Part shown: positions 1-8,895 of the stretch, piece after piece
Layout of the letters: each line of letters starts with the position of its first letter
How positions within the stretch are numbered: the stretch's first letter is position 1
IMG/VR virus record: IMGVR_UViG_3300035034_001213
Location: 1 to 64,000 of that record
DNA length: 64,000 bases
Strand: one strand, 5' to 3'
Source: a virus
Translations under genes and position numbers: made by a program
The notes under the pieces: model-generated
The model's input: the letters and a program-made list of their open reading frames with translations, nothing else
The model's database searches: none
Told to the model about the DNA's origin: nothing

Positions 1-406
1 AGCCACCAGAAACCTCTGCGATGAAATCTTTCCATCCACGCTGAATTCGTCCACTGGCGTTGGCAGTGGCTCGCCCAATGCGTTTAATAACGTCGGCGAT
101 TCCTTCTTGACTGAATTCGGCTTCTTGAGCAAATTCCGGCCCGAAGTAGATTTCCAACGTCAACCGATACGCCTGTTCCAACTGAAGTCCGAGAGTAGCG
201 TCTTCTTGAGCAACGTCGTACAGTTTCGAAAACGCCTCCAAATGCTCTTCAGCGTCGCGCAAACCTTCCAGCTGCAGGGAGGCCGTGCGAATTTCACGCA
301 TGGCTTCGTTAACTCCACCGGTCGATTGCTCGAGACCGATATGATCTTCAAGAGTAAAGGACGCTGGTCGTTTTTCTTCAGCAAATAGTTCTTTGGACAG
401 CAACAT
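1..406 (-). CDS. Partial phage protein with prohead-protease-like SQE/AQE sites
   Basis: A reading frame starting at the ATG at 406 runs off the left edge of the window, leaving 135 residues. It is acidic and helical in character. It contains A/S-Q-E tripeptides at about residues 66-68, 93-95 and 99-101, the last written EFSQEGIAD, closely like FSQEGLAS in the capsid propeptide at 3095. In phiKZ, head proteins are cleaved after S/A/G-x-E by the prohead protease, so this may be an inner-head protein or a propeptide-bearing virion protein. That is inference: the C terminus is missing and I do not recognise the family. The same stretch is open in other frames, but this one best fits protein composition and the shared SQE motif. 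Confidence 0.6.
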   Translation of the reverse strand, partial: MLLSKELFAEEKRPASFTLEDHIGLEQSTGGVNEAMREIRTASLQLEGLRDAEEHLEAFSKLYDVAQEDATLGLQLEQAYRLTLEIYFGPEFAQEAEFSQEGIADVIKRIGRATANASGRIQRGWKDFIAEVSGG

Positions 407-461
407 AGTTCAGAGTTCCATGTTTAGCTTAATAAAATACCCTTATGCTCATAGTAAACGA

Positions 462-482
462 CATAAGGGAGCCGAAGCTCCC
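462..482 (-). terminator. Rho-independent-like terminator
   Basis: Read on the minus strand this is GGGAGC-TTCG-GCTCCC followed by TTAT. It lies directly after the stop codon of the minus gene ending at 483. Confidence 0.65.
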
Positions 483-746
483 TCAGTCGGTTTGATCAGA
501 GTCTAGGCTCACCCGAGGCCCTGAATCGGGTCCCAAGGTTTCCAACTGATTCATTGTGTTTCTCTGGAGAGATTCCGCAGTTTCCAACAAGGAAATGATT
601 GCCAAGTTGTTTGCACGGATAGGCGCGTTAATTGGACAATCGCCCATGAGCTTCGAATTTTTATCTCGAAGCTCATGTTGTACCCTAGACAAAAGCTCCT
701 CAAGCTTGTGACCGTCAGGGTTGTCAACACTCATCAAAATTGTCAT
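483..746 (-). CDS. Small hypothetical protein (87 aa)
   Basis: Unrecognised, mostly helical, polar protein with no membrane segment and an acidic end (SLDSDQTD). The start at 746 is preceded by AGGACCC on the minus strand. A second ATG 12 bases downstream (734) is possible but lacks a comparable ribosome site. The gene follows the helicase gene by 11 bases and is closed by the hairpin at 462-482, so the two are probably co-transcribed. No function can be assigned. Confidence 0.6.
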   Translation of the reverse strand: MTILMSVDNPDGHKLEELLSRVQHELRDKNSKLMGDCPINAPIRANNLAIISLLETAESLQRNTMNQLETLGPDSGPRVSLDSDQTD

Positions 747-757
747 GTAGGGTCCTA

Positions 758-2278
758 TTAAGTAAAGTCAATCCTCATTCCAGCTTCGGCGGTAGTCAAG
801 CTTTCCATCGACGAGTCTACGCCGTCGATATCATCCGGCACATATCCGACTTCTTGGAACGGTATGTAGAAGAACCGATACTTCAGAGGTGTTGCCTTAA
901 CGGTCCGATGCTTGCCACGGTGTATAGCCAGGTAGTGCTTCTTGTCACGTTCAACGATGTCGACGTAGACCTCCAGGTCGGCTTCGTTGGCAATACGCTT
1001 AGAGCCGTCCCAATAGTTCTTACCGGCGATTTCTGCAACGAAGTTACCAACCCCCGCTCGTTTCAAAGCCATGGCCTCCTGAGACAGCTGGTGAGGCGTC
1101 ACGAACAGGATGTTGCGGGACGACATGAACGTCCGGACCCGTTGCATTAGCATCCGAATGTCCTCACCAATCATACTCGATTGACAGCCTTTACGATTAA
1201 TCATGGCTAGGTAATCAAAGTACACTGCGTGGACCTCACACCCAGCCCCCTCGTAACGAAGGATGGTGTTATACAGATCTTGATACGTAAACGCGTTCGG
1301 ATCGATCCGAAGCATGTCAACGTTCCACCCCCTAGACGTTAGCTTATCGGCCACGTACGCGCCAGCGGTCTCCTCGTCGACCTGAGACACGTCGACGGCT
1401 TCGCCAGTCTCGTTCTCTTTCAGGGCAACGTACATCCGAATCAAATCTTCCTCAGCGCGGTTCTCGCTGGAGAAGTAAAGGATCATAGGCTTTTTGGTGG
1501 TGTCTTCTTGAATAGGGTCGTTGTACAAACACGCATGACGGAACAGGTCGTGAACCAAACCGGACTTGTAGCAGTGCGTCAGACCGCCCACCAGAACAAA
1601 CATACCTCGACGCATCTGATTCGATTCGCCGAGCATTCGGTTAAACGCTTGCCAGCCGGTTTTAAAGCCGCCAGCGCCGTCGGTGTCTTCTTTGGCTTTC
1701 TCCAATACTTTCTTCAAGCTGTCTGGGTTAGACATACTCATCAGGTTAAGGATAAAATCTTGTTGATCGTTGCTAGTGCCGTTTGAAAATGCTTCTAAGT
1801 CAGCCACAAGGTTCTCCACGTATTTTTTCCAATCCAGGGGTTTTTTGTTGTAAAACAATTCTCGGTGTGCTTTGTGAACGATTTCACGGATCGCCCACTG
1901 ATGTAAGAAGTTCTTCAGTTCGCCATGCAAACCGTTACACAACTTCATCATGGTTTCGTCATCAACGCCGTGATAACGGTCTACGTCTTCAAACGCTTGG
2001 AAGACAGTAAAGTCATCACCGGCGTTTAAACGAACTCGTTGAAGAAGCGCATTAAAGTCAAACGGCTCTTCTTCGGATTGGTCGCACATCCACATCACCG
2101 TCTCACGAAGCCCTACGATCGTATTGCGACCGCTGTCGGTTTCGGTGACTTGCTCGGGAAGCTTCAGTCTGGAAATGATGTCTTGCGCCAAGCTAATTGA
2201 CCGATGACTGATCCGTTTGCAGATCCCCTCACAATACAGTAATGTGATAATTTTAATCAGAACCAGTTTGGAATCCAT
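758..2278 (-). CDS. DnaB-like replicative helicase (SF4)
   Basis: A 506-residue protein with the layout of DnaB helicases: a helical N-terminal half of about 200 residues, then a RecA-type ATPase. The nucleotide-binding loop is at residues 231-240, written GGLTHCYKSG, so the last glycine of the usual GxxxxGK[ST] is tyrosine. A DnaB-style Walker B stretch reads AVYFDYLAMI, and later Arg/Lys/His-rich segments (DKKHYLAIHRGKHR) fit the DNA-binding loop and arginine-finger region. The expected role is hexameric unwinding at the phage replication fork. The start is an ATG after GAAGGATGAACA. No primase domain is visible. The altered P-loop is unusual, but the neighbouring Lys-Ser is kept, so activity is plausible. 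Confidence 0.8.
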   Translation of the reverse strand: MDSKLVLIKIITLLYCEGICKRISHRSISLAQDIISRLKLPEQVTETDSGRNTIVGLRETVMWMCDQSEEEPFDFNALLQRVRLNAGDDFTVFQAFEDVDRYHGVDDETMMKLCNGLHGELKNFLHQWAIREIVHKAHRELFYNKKPLDWKKYVENLVADLEAFSNGTSNDQQDFILNLMSMSNPDSLKKVLEKAKEDTDGAGGFKTGWQAFNRMLGESNQMRRGMFVLVGGLTHCYKSGLVHDLFRHACLYNDPIQEDTTKKPMILYFSSENRAEEDLIRMYVALKENETGEAVDVSQVDEETAGAYVADKLTSRGWNVDMLRIDPNAFTYQDLYNTILRYEGAGCEVHAVYFDYLAMINRKGCQSSMIGEDIRMLMQRVRTFMSSRNILFVTPHQLSQEAMALKRAGVGNFVAEIAGKNYWDGSKRIANEADLEVYVDIVERDKKHYLAIHRGKHRTVKATPLKYRFFYIPFQEVGYVPDDIDGVDSSMESLTTAEAGMRIDFT

Positions 2279-2417
2279 TGTTCATCCTTCGGTTGGTGCG
2301 GGTTCAATTACGGGATTGGAAGGACTCCTTAGGACCCGTAACTGATGGTGAAAATCTTCGAGCTATACCATGCCCAGCTCCCGTCCAATTTGAATGTTGT
2401 ACCATAATGTGATGCAG

Positions 2418-2430
2418 ACCTATATGAACA
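2418..2430 (+). promoter_or_regulatory. Possible promoter element CCTATATGA
   Basis: GACCTATATGAAC sits about 25 bases before the ATG at 2450 and resembles the TATATCA elements seen upstream of other genes (5358, 8792, 20642, 32235, 33905). It is in the divergent gap between the helicase (-) and this gene (+). The last bases differ from the core motif, so support is moderate. Confidence 0.35.
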
Positions 2431-2449
2431 ATTGACCAGGGAGTCACCC

Positions 2450-2998
2450 ATGCGGCTGATTTGTATCCCATTGTGGCTTTCACAAGCCCTGAACAGAGAA
2501 GGATTGGCGGAGAGCGCATTGCTGGATCAGTCAGCGTTGTCACCTTTCTTTCCGCAGAAAGACTTAGAGTGCTACGATAGACTCGCCAACGAGACTCGGA
2601 TGTATTTCGAATCCGTCTTCGGCGTGACTCTTCCTGGGCACGATGAAGCCCCAGTTCACATCGACCGTCCCTTGAACGCTTTCGAGAAAACAGGGATGGA
2701 TGCGGTCGTTGAACGACTGGAGCAAACTGATAAAACGGACTTAGCGTACAAACTGATCGGACGGCATTTGCCACCCGGCTTCCAGTGGAGTTTCGCGGTT
2801 CGCCCATTAAGTGGTCCTAACAGCACCGACACCGTTGGGTTGTTTGTGTACGTTTTTGAAGGTACCGGCAACGATAAAGTCGAAGCCGACAAAAAGTTTT
2901 TAGCAGAGTTGCTGGAACTATTGTATGCACACAATTTAACCATTGACAAGCTAGCCATGACTGGCTTTCTTGGAGCCTACGTTAAACGACTGGGCTAA
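2450..2998 (+). CDS. Hypothetical protein upstream of the capsid gene (182 aa)
   Basis: Soluble alpha/beta protein with no motif I recognise. I chose the ATG at 2450 because AGGGAG lies seven bases upstream; a TTG at 2432 is in frame but has no ribosome site. It is transcribed in the same direction as the major capsid gene, 96 bases ahead of it, and diverges from the helicase. Position suggests a role in head assembly or late expression, but no sequence feature shows this. Confidence 0.7.
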   Translation: MRLICIPLWLSQALNREGLAESALLDQSALSPFFPQKDLECYDRLANETRMYFESVFGVTLPGHDEAPVHIDRPLNAFEKTGMDAVVERLEQTDKTDLAYKLIGRHLPPGFQWSFAVRPLSGPNSTDTVGLFVYVFEGTGNDKVEADKKFLAELLELLYAHNLTIDKLAMTGFLGAYVKRLG

Positions 2999-3094
2999 GC
3001 TTGTGCTGAAATGACCACCCCATTGTATAGTGGCTGTTCCCAAACACCGGCTACTGGCCCACTAGATTTCTTTTGATCAAAGGAACCAAAAGGT

Positions 3095-5251
3095 ATGTCC
3101 AACAGAACGCGTTTTGCAACACAACTGAATAATATCGTTTCCGAACTGGAAACTACTATTCGTTCAAACGGCGTCGCCGCCAGCGCTGAGCTGGTTCGTG
3201 GCACTTACTCGCAGGAATCTGCGGGTGTTTTCGCTCGTGATTTCGAAGATCAAACCCGCGACCTGCGCTCTGCAATCGCCGATCATCTTTCCGAACTTGA
3301 CCCCAGCTTCTCCCAAGAAGGCTTGGCCTCTGAAATGAGTGAGCCGATGCGCGCTGGTTTGATTGCAGCCCTGGCTTCCCAAGGCGGTGCTTCTGGTTAT
3401 CACAAGCAGGCCCTCTCCGCTGGTGACGCAAGTCAGTTCAGCCTGGAATCTGTTTACACCGGTCTTGGTGGTTCTATCGACGTTGCTGAAGGCGACGCGT
3501 ACTCTCAGGAGTCTTTCGACGAAACTGAGCTGGCGAACTTCGCTGCACAGAACATCATGTACAACGTACTGGCTTCACGTCAGGACGCGTTTGCCGAAGC
3601 TTTCTTCCCGACTAAGGTAGTTACTCCGGCCGAAGGTGGCATCGCCATCACCGTTGATCGCCAGGAAGTCCTGGACTACGCTCAGCACAAGTCTGACGGC
3701 TCTGCACTGGGTCTGAAGCGCAGCAACCTGATCGACGCGTTTGCCGATCACAACATCCTGAACCGTCCGGCGACCGAGCTGGTGCCTTGGGCCAAGAACG
3801 ACAACAGCAACGACGCATTCTTCGTCGCTGAGTCTGAAGTTGGCGCGATCGACATGGACATCTCTGGCACGACTGTTCGCACTCGTCCGCTGAAGATGGG
3901 CAAGAAGATCAACCTACTGGGTCTGTCTTCACATCCTGGTCTGATCGACAACGGCATCCTGGACACCACTGATCAAATCGCCCCAGGCTCACGTCTGAAG
4001 AACCTGTACATCCGTCTGAGTGACGGCGCTGCACCGGCGAATGTTGAAGTGATCAAGCTGGACGTGGGCAACATGACCCGCAACCAGTTCAAGAAATATC
4101 ACGAAGGTCAAGGTCGTGAAGTGGTTCTGAACTTCATCAGTTCTGCAATCACCATCGATGCCAACACCAAAGCCGCTGACGGTGCTGCCGTTTCTTTGCT
4201 GGACACCCAAGTCAACACTCCGAACCTGTCGGTTCAGTTGGCTCTGTCTGTCAATGGTAATGGTAACCTGAACGAAGGTTCTGTCGACATCCATTCTTCA
4301 CCTGTGCGTGTTGAAAGTGTTGTTAACGACGCTGGTGAAGTTCTGGCTCTGGATACCGGTGCTGGTCAAGCGGTCATTGATCGTCTGGAAACCCTGAGCG
4401 CAACCGTTATCGGTTACGACCTGGCGGCTCGTCGTTCTAACAGCAACTGGCGTTCCACTGGTGCCCTGATCGACGTGACTCCGTACACCGAGTCTTACGC
4501 GATCCAGCCTGGCTACCCGATCAGCGTTCTGACGCCGACCGACGACCAGCAGAATGGTGCCAAGATCAGCGGTATGATCAACGCTGCTCGCATCCGCAAC
4601 AGCAACAACGCCATCACTACTCTGATCAACTACGCAGAGCAGTTGGAAGCGTACAAGAACGCCATGGCTCGTGGTGTGAAGCTGGACATCGTTGGCGCTG
4701 GTCGTCACGTGGTTCGTCCTTACTTCACTTCCAAGGACCTGGACGTTTCTGCAGCCATTAGCTCAATCAGCTCGCACGAGCGTGCTGAAGACGTATCCGC
4801 CGTACTGGTTGATGCGATCCGTGACATGGCTTACCGCATGTACCGTGAGTCCAACTACGGCCCTGCTCTGGATCTGGCCAACGCTGGTACCCAGACCCGG
4901 CCTACGCTGCTGATCGGTTGTGATGCTGTTGTACAGCGTTACTTGATGATCTCTGGTGACGACCGTCTGTTGGGTGAGAACATGCAGCATCGCATCGTCT
5001 CTACCAATGACACTCGCATGATCGACAACATCTACCTGACTTTCACTCGCGAGCGTCCAGGCAGTGAAGACGGCCTGAGCTTCGGTGTACACGCGTACGT
5101 ACCCGAGCTGATCCAGCGTGTTACTACCAGCCGTAACGGCTCTACGTCCAAGAACGACCGTGTCGTTCCGCGTAGCATCCATGTCCCGGTTCTTCCGGTC
5201 ATGGGTCACCTTCGCATTCAGAAGCTGTCTGAGGCGATTGGTAACGTTTAA
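3095..5251 (+). CDS. Major capsid protein with cleavable propeptide (phiKZ gp120-like)
   Basis: A 718-residue protein of the length and design of phiKZ-like major capsid proteins, which are HK97-fold with a long processed N-terminal region. SQE tripeptides occur at residues 39-41, 73-75 and 137-139. Cleavage after Glu139 would leave about 579 residues beginning SFDETELANFAAQNIMYN, where the conserved shell domain appears to begin (LASRQDAFAEAFFPTKVV follows). This matches the mature size known for phiKZ. The gene has a strong AAAGGAACC plus AAAAGG ribosome site and visibly biased codon use (CTG, GGT, CGT), as expected of the most abundant virion protein. A large hairpin terminator follows at 5297. 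The family is assigned from overall resemblance; cleavage positions are inferred. Confidence 0.85.
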   Translation: MSNRTRFATQLNNIVSELETTIRSNGVAASAELVRGTYSQESAGVFARDFEDQTRDLRSAIADHLSELDPSFSQEGLASEMSEPMRAGLIAALASQGGASGYHKQALSAGDASQFSLESVYTGLGGSIDVAEGDAYSQESFDETELANFAAQNIMYNVLASRQDAFAEAFFPTKVVTPAEGGIAITVDRQEVLDYAQHKSDGSALGLKRSNLIDAFADHNILNRPATELVPWAKNDNSNDAFFVAESEVGAIDMDISGTTVRTRPLKMGKKINLLGLSSHPGLIDNGILDTTDQIAPGSRLKNLYIRLSDGAAPANVEVIKLDVGNMTRNQFKKYHEGQGREVVLNFISSAITIDANTKAADGAAVSLLDTQVNTPNLSVQLALSVNGNGNLNEGSVDIHSSPVRVESVVNDAGEVLALDTGAGQAVIDRLETLSATVIGYDLAARRSNSNWRSTGALIDVTPYTESYAIQPGYPISVLTPTDDQQNGAKISGMINAARIRNSNNAITTLINYAEQLEAYKNAMARGVKLDIVGAGRHVVRPYFTSKDLDVSAAISSISSHERAEDVSAVLVDAIRDMAYRMYRESNYGPALDLANAGTQTRPTLLIGCDAVVQRYLMISGDDRLLGENMQHRIVSTNDTRMIDNIYLTFTRERPGSEDGLSFGVHAYVPELIQRVTTSRNGSTSKNDRVVPRSIHVPVLPVMGHLRIQKLSEAIGNV

Positions 5252-5296
5252 TCCAGCGATGGATTAACTTCAGGTGACATACCTGGTGTCCTAAGG

Positions 5297-5340
5297 GGCG
5301 GCATAGGGGCGGCCTTCGGGTCGTCCCCTATGCCGCCTTT
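5297..5340 (+). terminator. Strong terminator after the capsid gene
   Basis: A stem of about 18 base pairs (GGCGGCATAGGGGC... paired with ...CCCCTATGCCGCC) with a TTCG loop, followed by TTT. It is the longest hairpin in the window, fitting insulation of the highly expressed capsid gene. Confidence 0.85.
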
Positions 5341-5357
5341 GAAAATAATTTCAAGAA

Positions 5358-5366
5358 TATATCATG
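5358..5366 (+). promoter_or_regulatory. Candidate phage promoter, TATATCATG
   Basis: The context CAAGAATATATCATGCAGAT lies between the capsid terminator and the next gene start at 5412. The same motif with matching flanks recurs at 8792 and 20642, each time after a hairpin and before a gene. Confidence 0.6.
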
Positions 5367-5411
5367 CAGATGTACACGCCGCAATCAATCACCGGATGAA
5401 GACCATGTGAC

Positions 5412-6524
5412 ATGCAACATATCGAACCGCATCAGACTACTTACGTCGAGGTGAATGACGTAGAAGTCGACACAACCCTACGGCGGTCCAGTGGTCCTTT
5501 GGAATACACCATCTCTTACTACAATCATCTAAACTGTGACATCACGGTGACCCTTAGGAACGGTCTGCCGTTTAAACTCCCTGCTGGTGACGGTAGGAAA
5601 AACTGTATAGAGGTGTTAGTGACCTATTCGATCGATGCCCGCGTTGGCATTGATCCTAGAAGCACATTCCATCAACGAGCCAGTAACTCCGCAGAAAGTG
5701 CAGCGCTGCTGGCCGCCATTGAGAACTGCGAAAAAAGCGGTCGATTCAGCCGAAAGAGCTTTACTCTGAAGTACAGTGTAACGGCCGACGAGGTTGAAAA
5801 GAACAGTGGAGTCACCTACATTGCCGAGCTCGATTTAGTTCTGTCGGTCAGTGACGACGAGCGCCGAGCAATCCATCCTTATAGCCCCAGCAGTGACCGG
5901 TACCGGCTGATCGAGGCCGAGGTGAACGTCAACGACCCAGAGAAGTTTGGCTACGCCATGTATCTGGTGAGTAACAACGGGGCCATCGGGGATAGGTACA
6001 TCAACATAGGAGGTAACGCCTATCGAGTTCCAAGCACAACGAATAAATCTTTACGGGACGGGGTTTATGTATGTAGCAGCGGCAGGGTAGAAGCTCGAGG
6101 AAACGACCCTATCCCTGTAGCCGAGTTCTATCCGTTCGACCAAGCGTTCGAACTGCTCAAGTTGTATGACACGCCGGAGAGTGCTCTGAAACTAGGGGAT
6201 CAGTTGATCGCCCGGGAACAGGAACTCAAAGAACTGACCATGCACATGAAAGAGGTAGAACACTCGCATAAGCTGGAACGCATTAAATACGAACACGATT
6301 TTGCCGTTAAGAAACAAGAGTTGGAAGAGACTCGGATGGAATTGGACAATCAGTACGCAAAAGAAGAGCACGAGCGCCGGATGCGCGCCATGCGAGATAA
6401 GGAGTATCACGAGTCGCGTAGCTCAGCGCGTAAAGACTCCAGTGAGATCATTAAGATCATTCCAATTGTACTGACCGGGGTAATAGCCATCTCAGCGGCT
6501 ATTGCGAAATACAACAAAGATTAG
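5412..6524 (+). CDS. Hypothetical coiled-coil protein with C-terminal membrane segment
   Basis: 370 residues. The first 240 or so look like a soluble beta-rich domain. Residues about 262-345 are a charged coiled coil rich in Glu/Lys/Arg heptads, and residues about 348-366 (IIPIVLTGVIAISAAIA) form one hydrophobic helix followed by a short KYNKD tail. This suggests a C-tail-anchored membrane protein, or a virion protein with a buried hydrophobic end. No homologous family is recognised. It lies between the capsid terminator and the candidate RNA polymerase gene. The ribosome site is weak, but the first ATG after the promoter-like element fits. Confidence 0.7.
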   Translation: MQHIEPHQTTYVEVNDVEVDTTLRRSSGPLEYTISYYNHLNCDITVTLRNGLPFKLPAGDGRKNCIEVLVTYSIDARVGIDPRSTFHQRASNSAESAALLAAIENCEKSGRFSRKSFTLKYSVTADEVEKNSGVTYIAELDLVLSVSDDERRAIHPYSPSSDRYRLIEAEVNVNDPEKFGYAMYLVSNNGAIGDRYINIGGNAYRVPSTTNKSLRDGVYVCSSGRVEARGNDPIPVAEFYPFDQAFELLKLYDTPESALKLGDQLIAREQELKELTMHMKEVEHSHKLERIKYEHDFAVKKQELEETRMELDNQYAKEEHERRMRAMRDKEYHESRSSARKDSSEIIKIIPIVLTGVIAISAAIAKYNKD

Positions 6525-6536
6525 GATCTGTTGTTG

Positions 6537-8177
6537 ATGGACTCTCAACTATTAGAAGGGGTACTCAATGCGACACCTGAAATCAATTCCGACGTGGCGA
6601 ACGGACTAGCGACCAAGCAGTTGTTGGGTGCTGAGCAGTTTGTCGATGAGATCTTTCGCTGTGCAGCGGTGGATTTCCCAGACGGACTCACGTATGAAGG
6701 CTATCGGAGGTGTACGCCTCAGGAAGAATTCAACGAAGCAACACGTTCTCGGGACAACCGGCAGGTTTACGAACTTGCTCAAAGCGATTTCTACTTGGTG
6801 GCGTACTTCTTTAAATACAAGAAGGACGAGAATACGGAAGCGGAGGAACTCTTTCCCAGGTACTTGTATCTGCCGTATGTTCAGACAGGCGGTCTGCTGA
6901 ACGTGCGTGGAAAGAAGTTTGCCATTCACCCAGTTCTGGCTGACCCGGCATTTAGCGTTGGATCGAAGAGCATGTTCATTCAGCTCACCCGAGCCCGTCT
7001 GACGTTTGAGAGAACCACTCACCACTTCATGGCGAACGATGACCGAGAGTCTACGTACGTCGTTTGGTCGTGGGTACACAGCACCGCCCGAAATCGACAG
7101 CGGAGAAAATCAGGCAGTGCCAAGGTGATCTATTCTACCATGGCCAACTACCTCTTCGTTCGTCGAGGGTTTACGGAAGCTATGCGAGAATACGCAGGAG
7201 CTGACGTGGTGGTGGGAGAAGATGAGATCACCGCCAAAGACTACCCGTCCGACGAGTGGGTGATTTGCAGTACCGTGGGGAATAAACCGCGAGCATTCAT
7301 GGGTAATCAGTATCGCAGTACTCGCGTTCGCGTTGCGGTTCCCAAAGAGCAGTACACTCAGGCAGCGAAAAGCCTGATCGGTGCTTTCTTCTACATAGCC
7401 GACCATTTCCCCAACCGGGTAAAGCCGGAGTACGTAGACGACGTGTGGCTCTGGAAGGTTATCTTAGGCCACATCATCTACGAGCCCGGCACCGGCGAGG
7501 GTTTGATGGTCACCGAAATTGAGGATCACTTAGTCTCCCTCGACGAGTACCTTGATTCGATTGTGTGGAAGGAATTGAAAAGTTCAGGGGTGTCGTGCAG
7601 CGACATCTATGAATTGTTCATGTACGTGATTGAGACCCTGGCTCAGAAGACGGTGTCCTCCGATGTGGGAATCTCCAGCATCTACGGGAAACGCCTGATC
7701 ACGCTAAGGTACGTGTTGTTTGACATCGTGAGTCAGATCAATACGTTGATGTACAAGCTTCGAGCAGCTCAGAAGAAACGCAAAAAGCTTGAGATTACAG
7801 AAATCAATAACCTGATGAATATCTATTTACGCAGCAGCCGTATTGCCACCATCAGTAACCACGCGAAACACCCGGAGGTGAACCCTGTCTCTACGTCGAA
7901 TGACAATTTGTTCTTTGGTGTCACATCAACCATGTTGACCCAAGACAGTGCGTCTACCACCGGCGGTAAGAAGAGTAAGATTAACCTGAAGGACCCTAGC
8001 AAGCACTTGCACGCTAGCGTGGCTGAAGTTGGTTCATACAACAACATTCCTAAGTCCGACCCTACCGGGCGGAGTCGGATCAATCCCTGCGTTCACGTAG
8101 GACCCGATGGAATGGTGGAGCGTGACCATCAGAAGAAAGATCTGTTGGATCACGTTCAGAAATTGCTGATGCAGTAA
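6537..8177 (+). CDS. Candidate non-virion RNA polymerase subunit (phiKZ gp123-like)
   Basis: 546 residues, soluble. The evidence for an RNA polymerase beta N-terminal-type subunit is position and size: in phiKZ the gene a few places after the major capsid gene (gp123) encodes such a subunit of about 60 kDa. Some stretches (GLLNVRGKKFAIHP, SMFIQLTRARLTFER) are vaguely like the beta-subunit segment around the inner binding pocket. No catalytic motif is expected in this part of the enzyme and none is seen. The ATG at 6537 is preceded by AGGA; two TTG codons just upstream are in frame. It could instead be an unrelated structural protein. A strong terminator follows. Confidence 0.45.
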   Translation: MDSQLLEGVLNATPEINSDVANGLATKQLLGAEQFVDEIFRCAAVDFPDGLTYEGYRRCTPQEEFNEATRSRDNRQVYELAQSDFYLVAYFFKYKKDENTEAEELFPRYLYLPYVQTGGLLNVRGKKFAIHPVLADPAFSVGSKSMFIQLTRARLTFERTTHHFMANDDRESTYVVWSWVHSTARNRQRRKSGSAKVIYSTMANYLFVRRGFTEAMREYAGADVVVGEDEITAKDYPSDEWVICSTVGNKPRAFMGNQYRSTRVRVAVPKEQYTQAAKSLIGAFFYIADHFPNRVKPEYVDDVWLWKVILGHIIYEPGTGEGLMVTEIEDHLVSLDEYLDSIVWKELKSSGVSCSDIYELFMYVIETLAQKTVSSDVGISSIYGKRLITLRYVLFDIVSQINTLMYKLRAAQKKRKKLEITEINNLMNIYLRSSRIATISNHAKHPEVNPVSTSNDNLFFGVTSTMLTQDSASTTGGKKSKINLKDPSKHLHASVAEVGSYNNIPKSDPTGRSRINPCVHVGPDGMVERDHQKKDLLDHVQKLLMQ

Positions 8178-8192
8178 TCCAGATGTCTCTGA

Positions 8193-8222
8193 GGGGAGGG
8201 TCCGTAAAGGCCCTCCCCTTTT
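8193..8222 (+). terminator. Terminator after the 6537 gene
   Basis: GGGGAGGG and CCCTCCCC form an eight-pair stem around a ten-base loop, followed by TTTT. Confidence 0.8.
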
Positions 8223-8266
8223 GGGCACTTGTCATTTTAATAACCTATAAATCAAAGGACAGTCTC

Positions 8267-8470
8267 ATGAACCGTGACCAGAGAAAGCGACTCAATCGAG
8301 CCGCCACTATCTTTGCACTGTACGGCATTATCCTAGGTCTTCCCTCAGCGTTGTTCAGTGGGAGTCTTGCTGACATCCCTGTGGTTGCGTTGATCTTTGG
8401 GTTACCAACCTTGTGGTTAGACCGACCCTCTTCGAGGACAACCTATGTCCGTGTCAAGGAACATTCATGA
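8267..8470 (+). CDS. Small two-helix membrane protein (67 aa)
   Basis: A basic N terminus (MNRDQRKRLNRA) is followed by two hydrophobic segments (FALYGIILGLPSALF and VVALIFGLPTLWL) and a short polar tail. It is probably an inner-membrane protein with both ends in the cytoplasm. A small size and a pair of helices also fit a holin or antiholin, but nothing else supports lysis and the spanins lie 11 kb away. The ATG is preceded by AAAGGAC. The gene overlaps the next by 26 bases. Confidence 0.6.
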   Translation: MNRDQRKRLNRAATIFALYGIILGLPSALFSGSLADIPVVALIFGLPTLWLDRPSSRTTYVRVKEHS

Positions 8471-8771
8471 TTTCAGTAAATTGATCTGTGAGTGTCTGAA
8501 ACTTGGCTGGGAGTATTCCCGAGGACAACCCAATGAACAGCAGCTGCAACATTGGGCGACGCTTGGGCGAGCGACCAGCGCGTTTAAGAAAAGTCACAAC
8601 GATTCAATCTGCACCAAACATCAAGTCATTCATTTGATCCGATGTAAAGAAGAAGCGTCTGTCCTAAAGGGCTATCGGCGACTGTGCTCTATTGGTTTGT
8701 GGACCGCGTGGATAGAAGACTATCCGGTGATTCGACCCGTGGAGCGAACGATCTTCAGTATTCAACCGTAG
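8445..8771 (+). CDS. Small hypothetical protein (108 aa)
   Basis: Helical, soluble, Cys- and Trp-containing protein of unknown family. Its start overlaps the end of the membrane protein gene and is preceded by GAGGACAACCT, so the two are probably translationally coupled. No function can be given. Confidence 0.6.
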   Translation: MSVSRNIHDFSKLICECLKLGWEYSRGQPNEQQLQHWATLGRATSAFKKSHNDSICTKHQVIHLIRCKEEASVLKGYRRLCSIGLWTAWIEDYPVIRPVERTIFSIQP

Positions 8772-8791
8772 ATCTAAGTAGTTTGAAAAGA

Positions 8792-8800
8792 TATATCATC
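8792..8800 (+). promoter_or_regulatory. Candidate phage promoter, TATATCATC
   Basis: TTTGAAAAGATATATCATCCGT lies about 100 bases before the gene at 8896. It shares the TTGAA-GATATATCAT context with the element at 20642. Confidence 0.55.
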
Positions 8801-8895
8801 CGTGTGATGAGTGAATACACCAAGATTTTGGGTGGGGCTTAGCCTCAGAAACACCTTAGGCCTGCATAGGTCAGTGTGAACTTTAGGAGCTTTCG

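Noticed and set aside
2304-2958. Minus-strand open frames of 167 and 100 codons
   Set aside because: They lie opposite the gene at 2450, which has a clear ribosome site and better protein composition.
3989-5209. Long antisense open frames inside the capsid gene
   Set aside because: They are a by-product of the capsid gene's biased codon use; no ribosome sites and low-quality protein composition.
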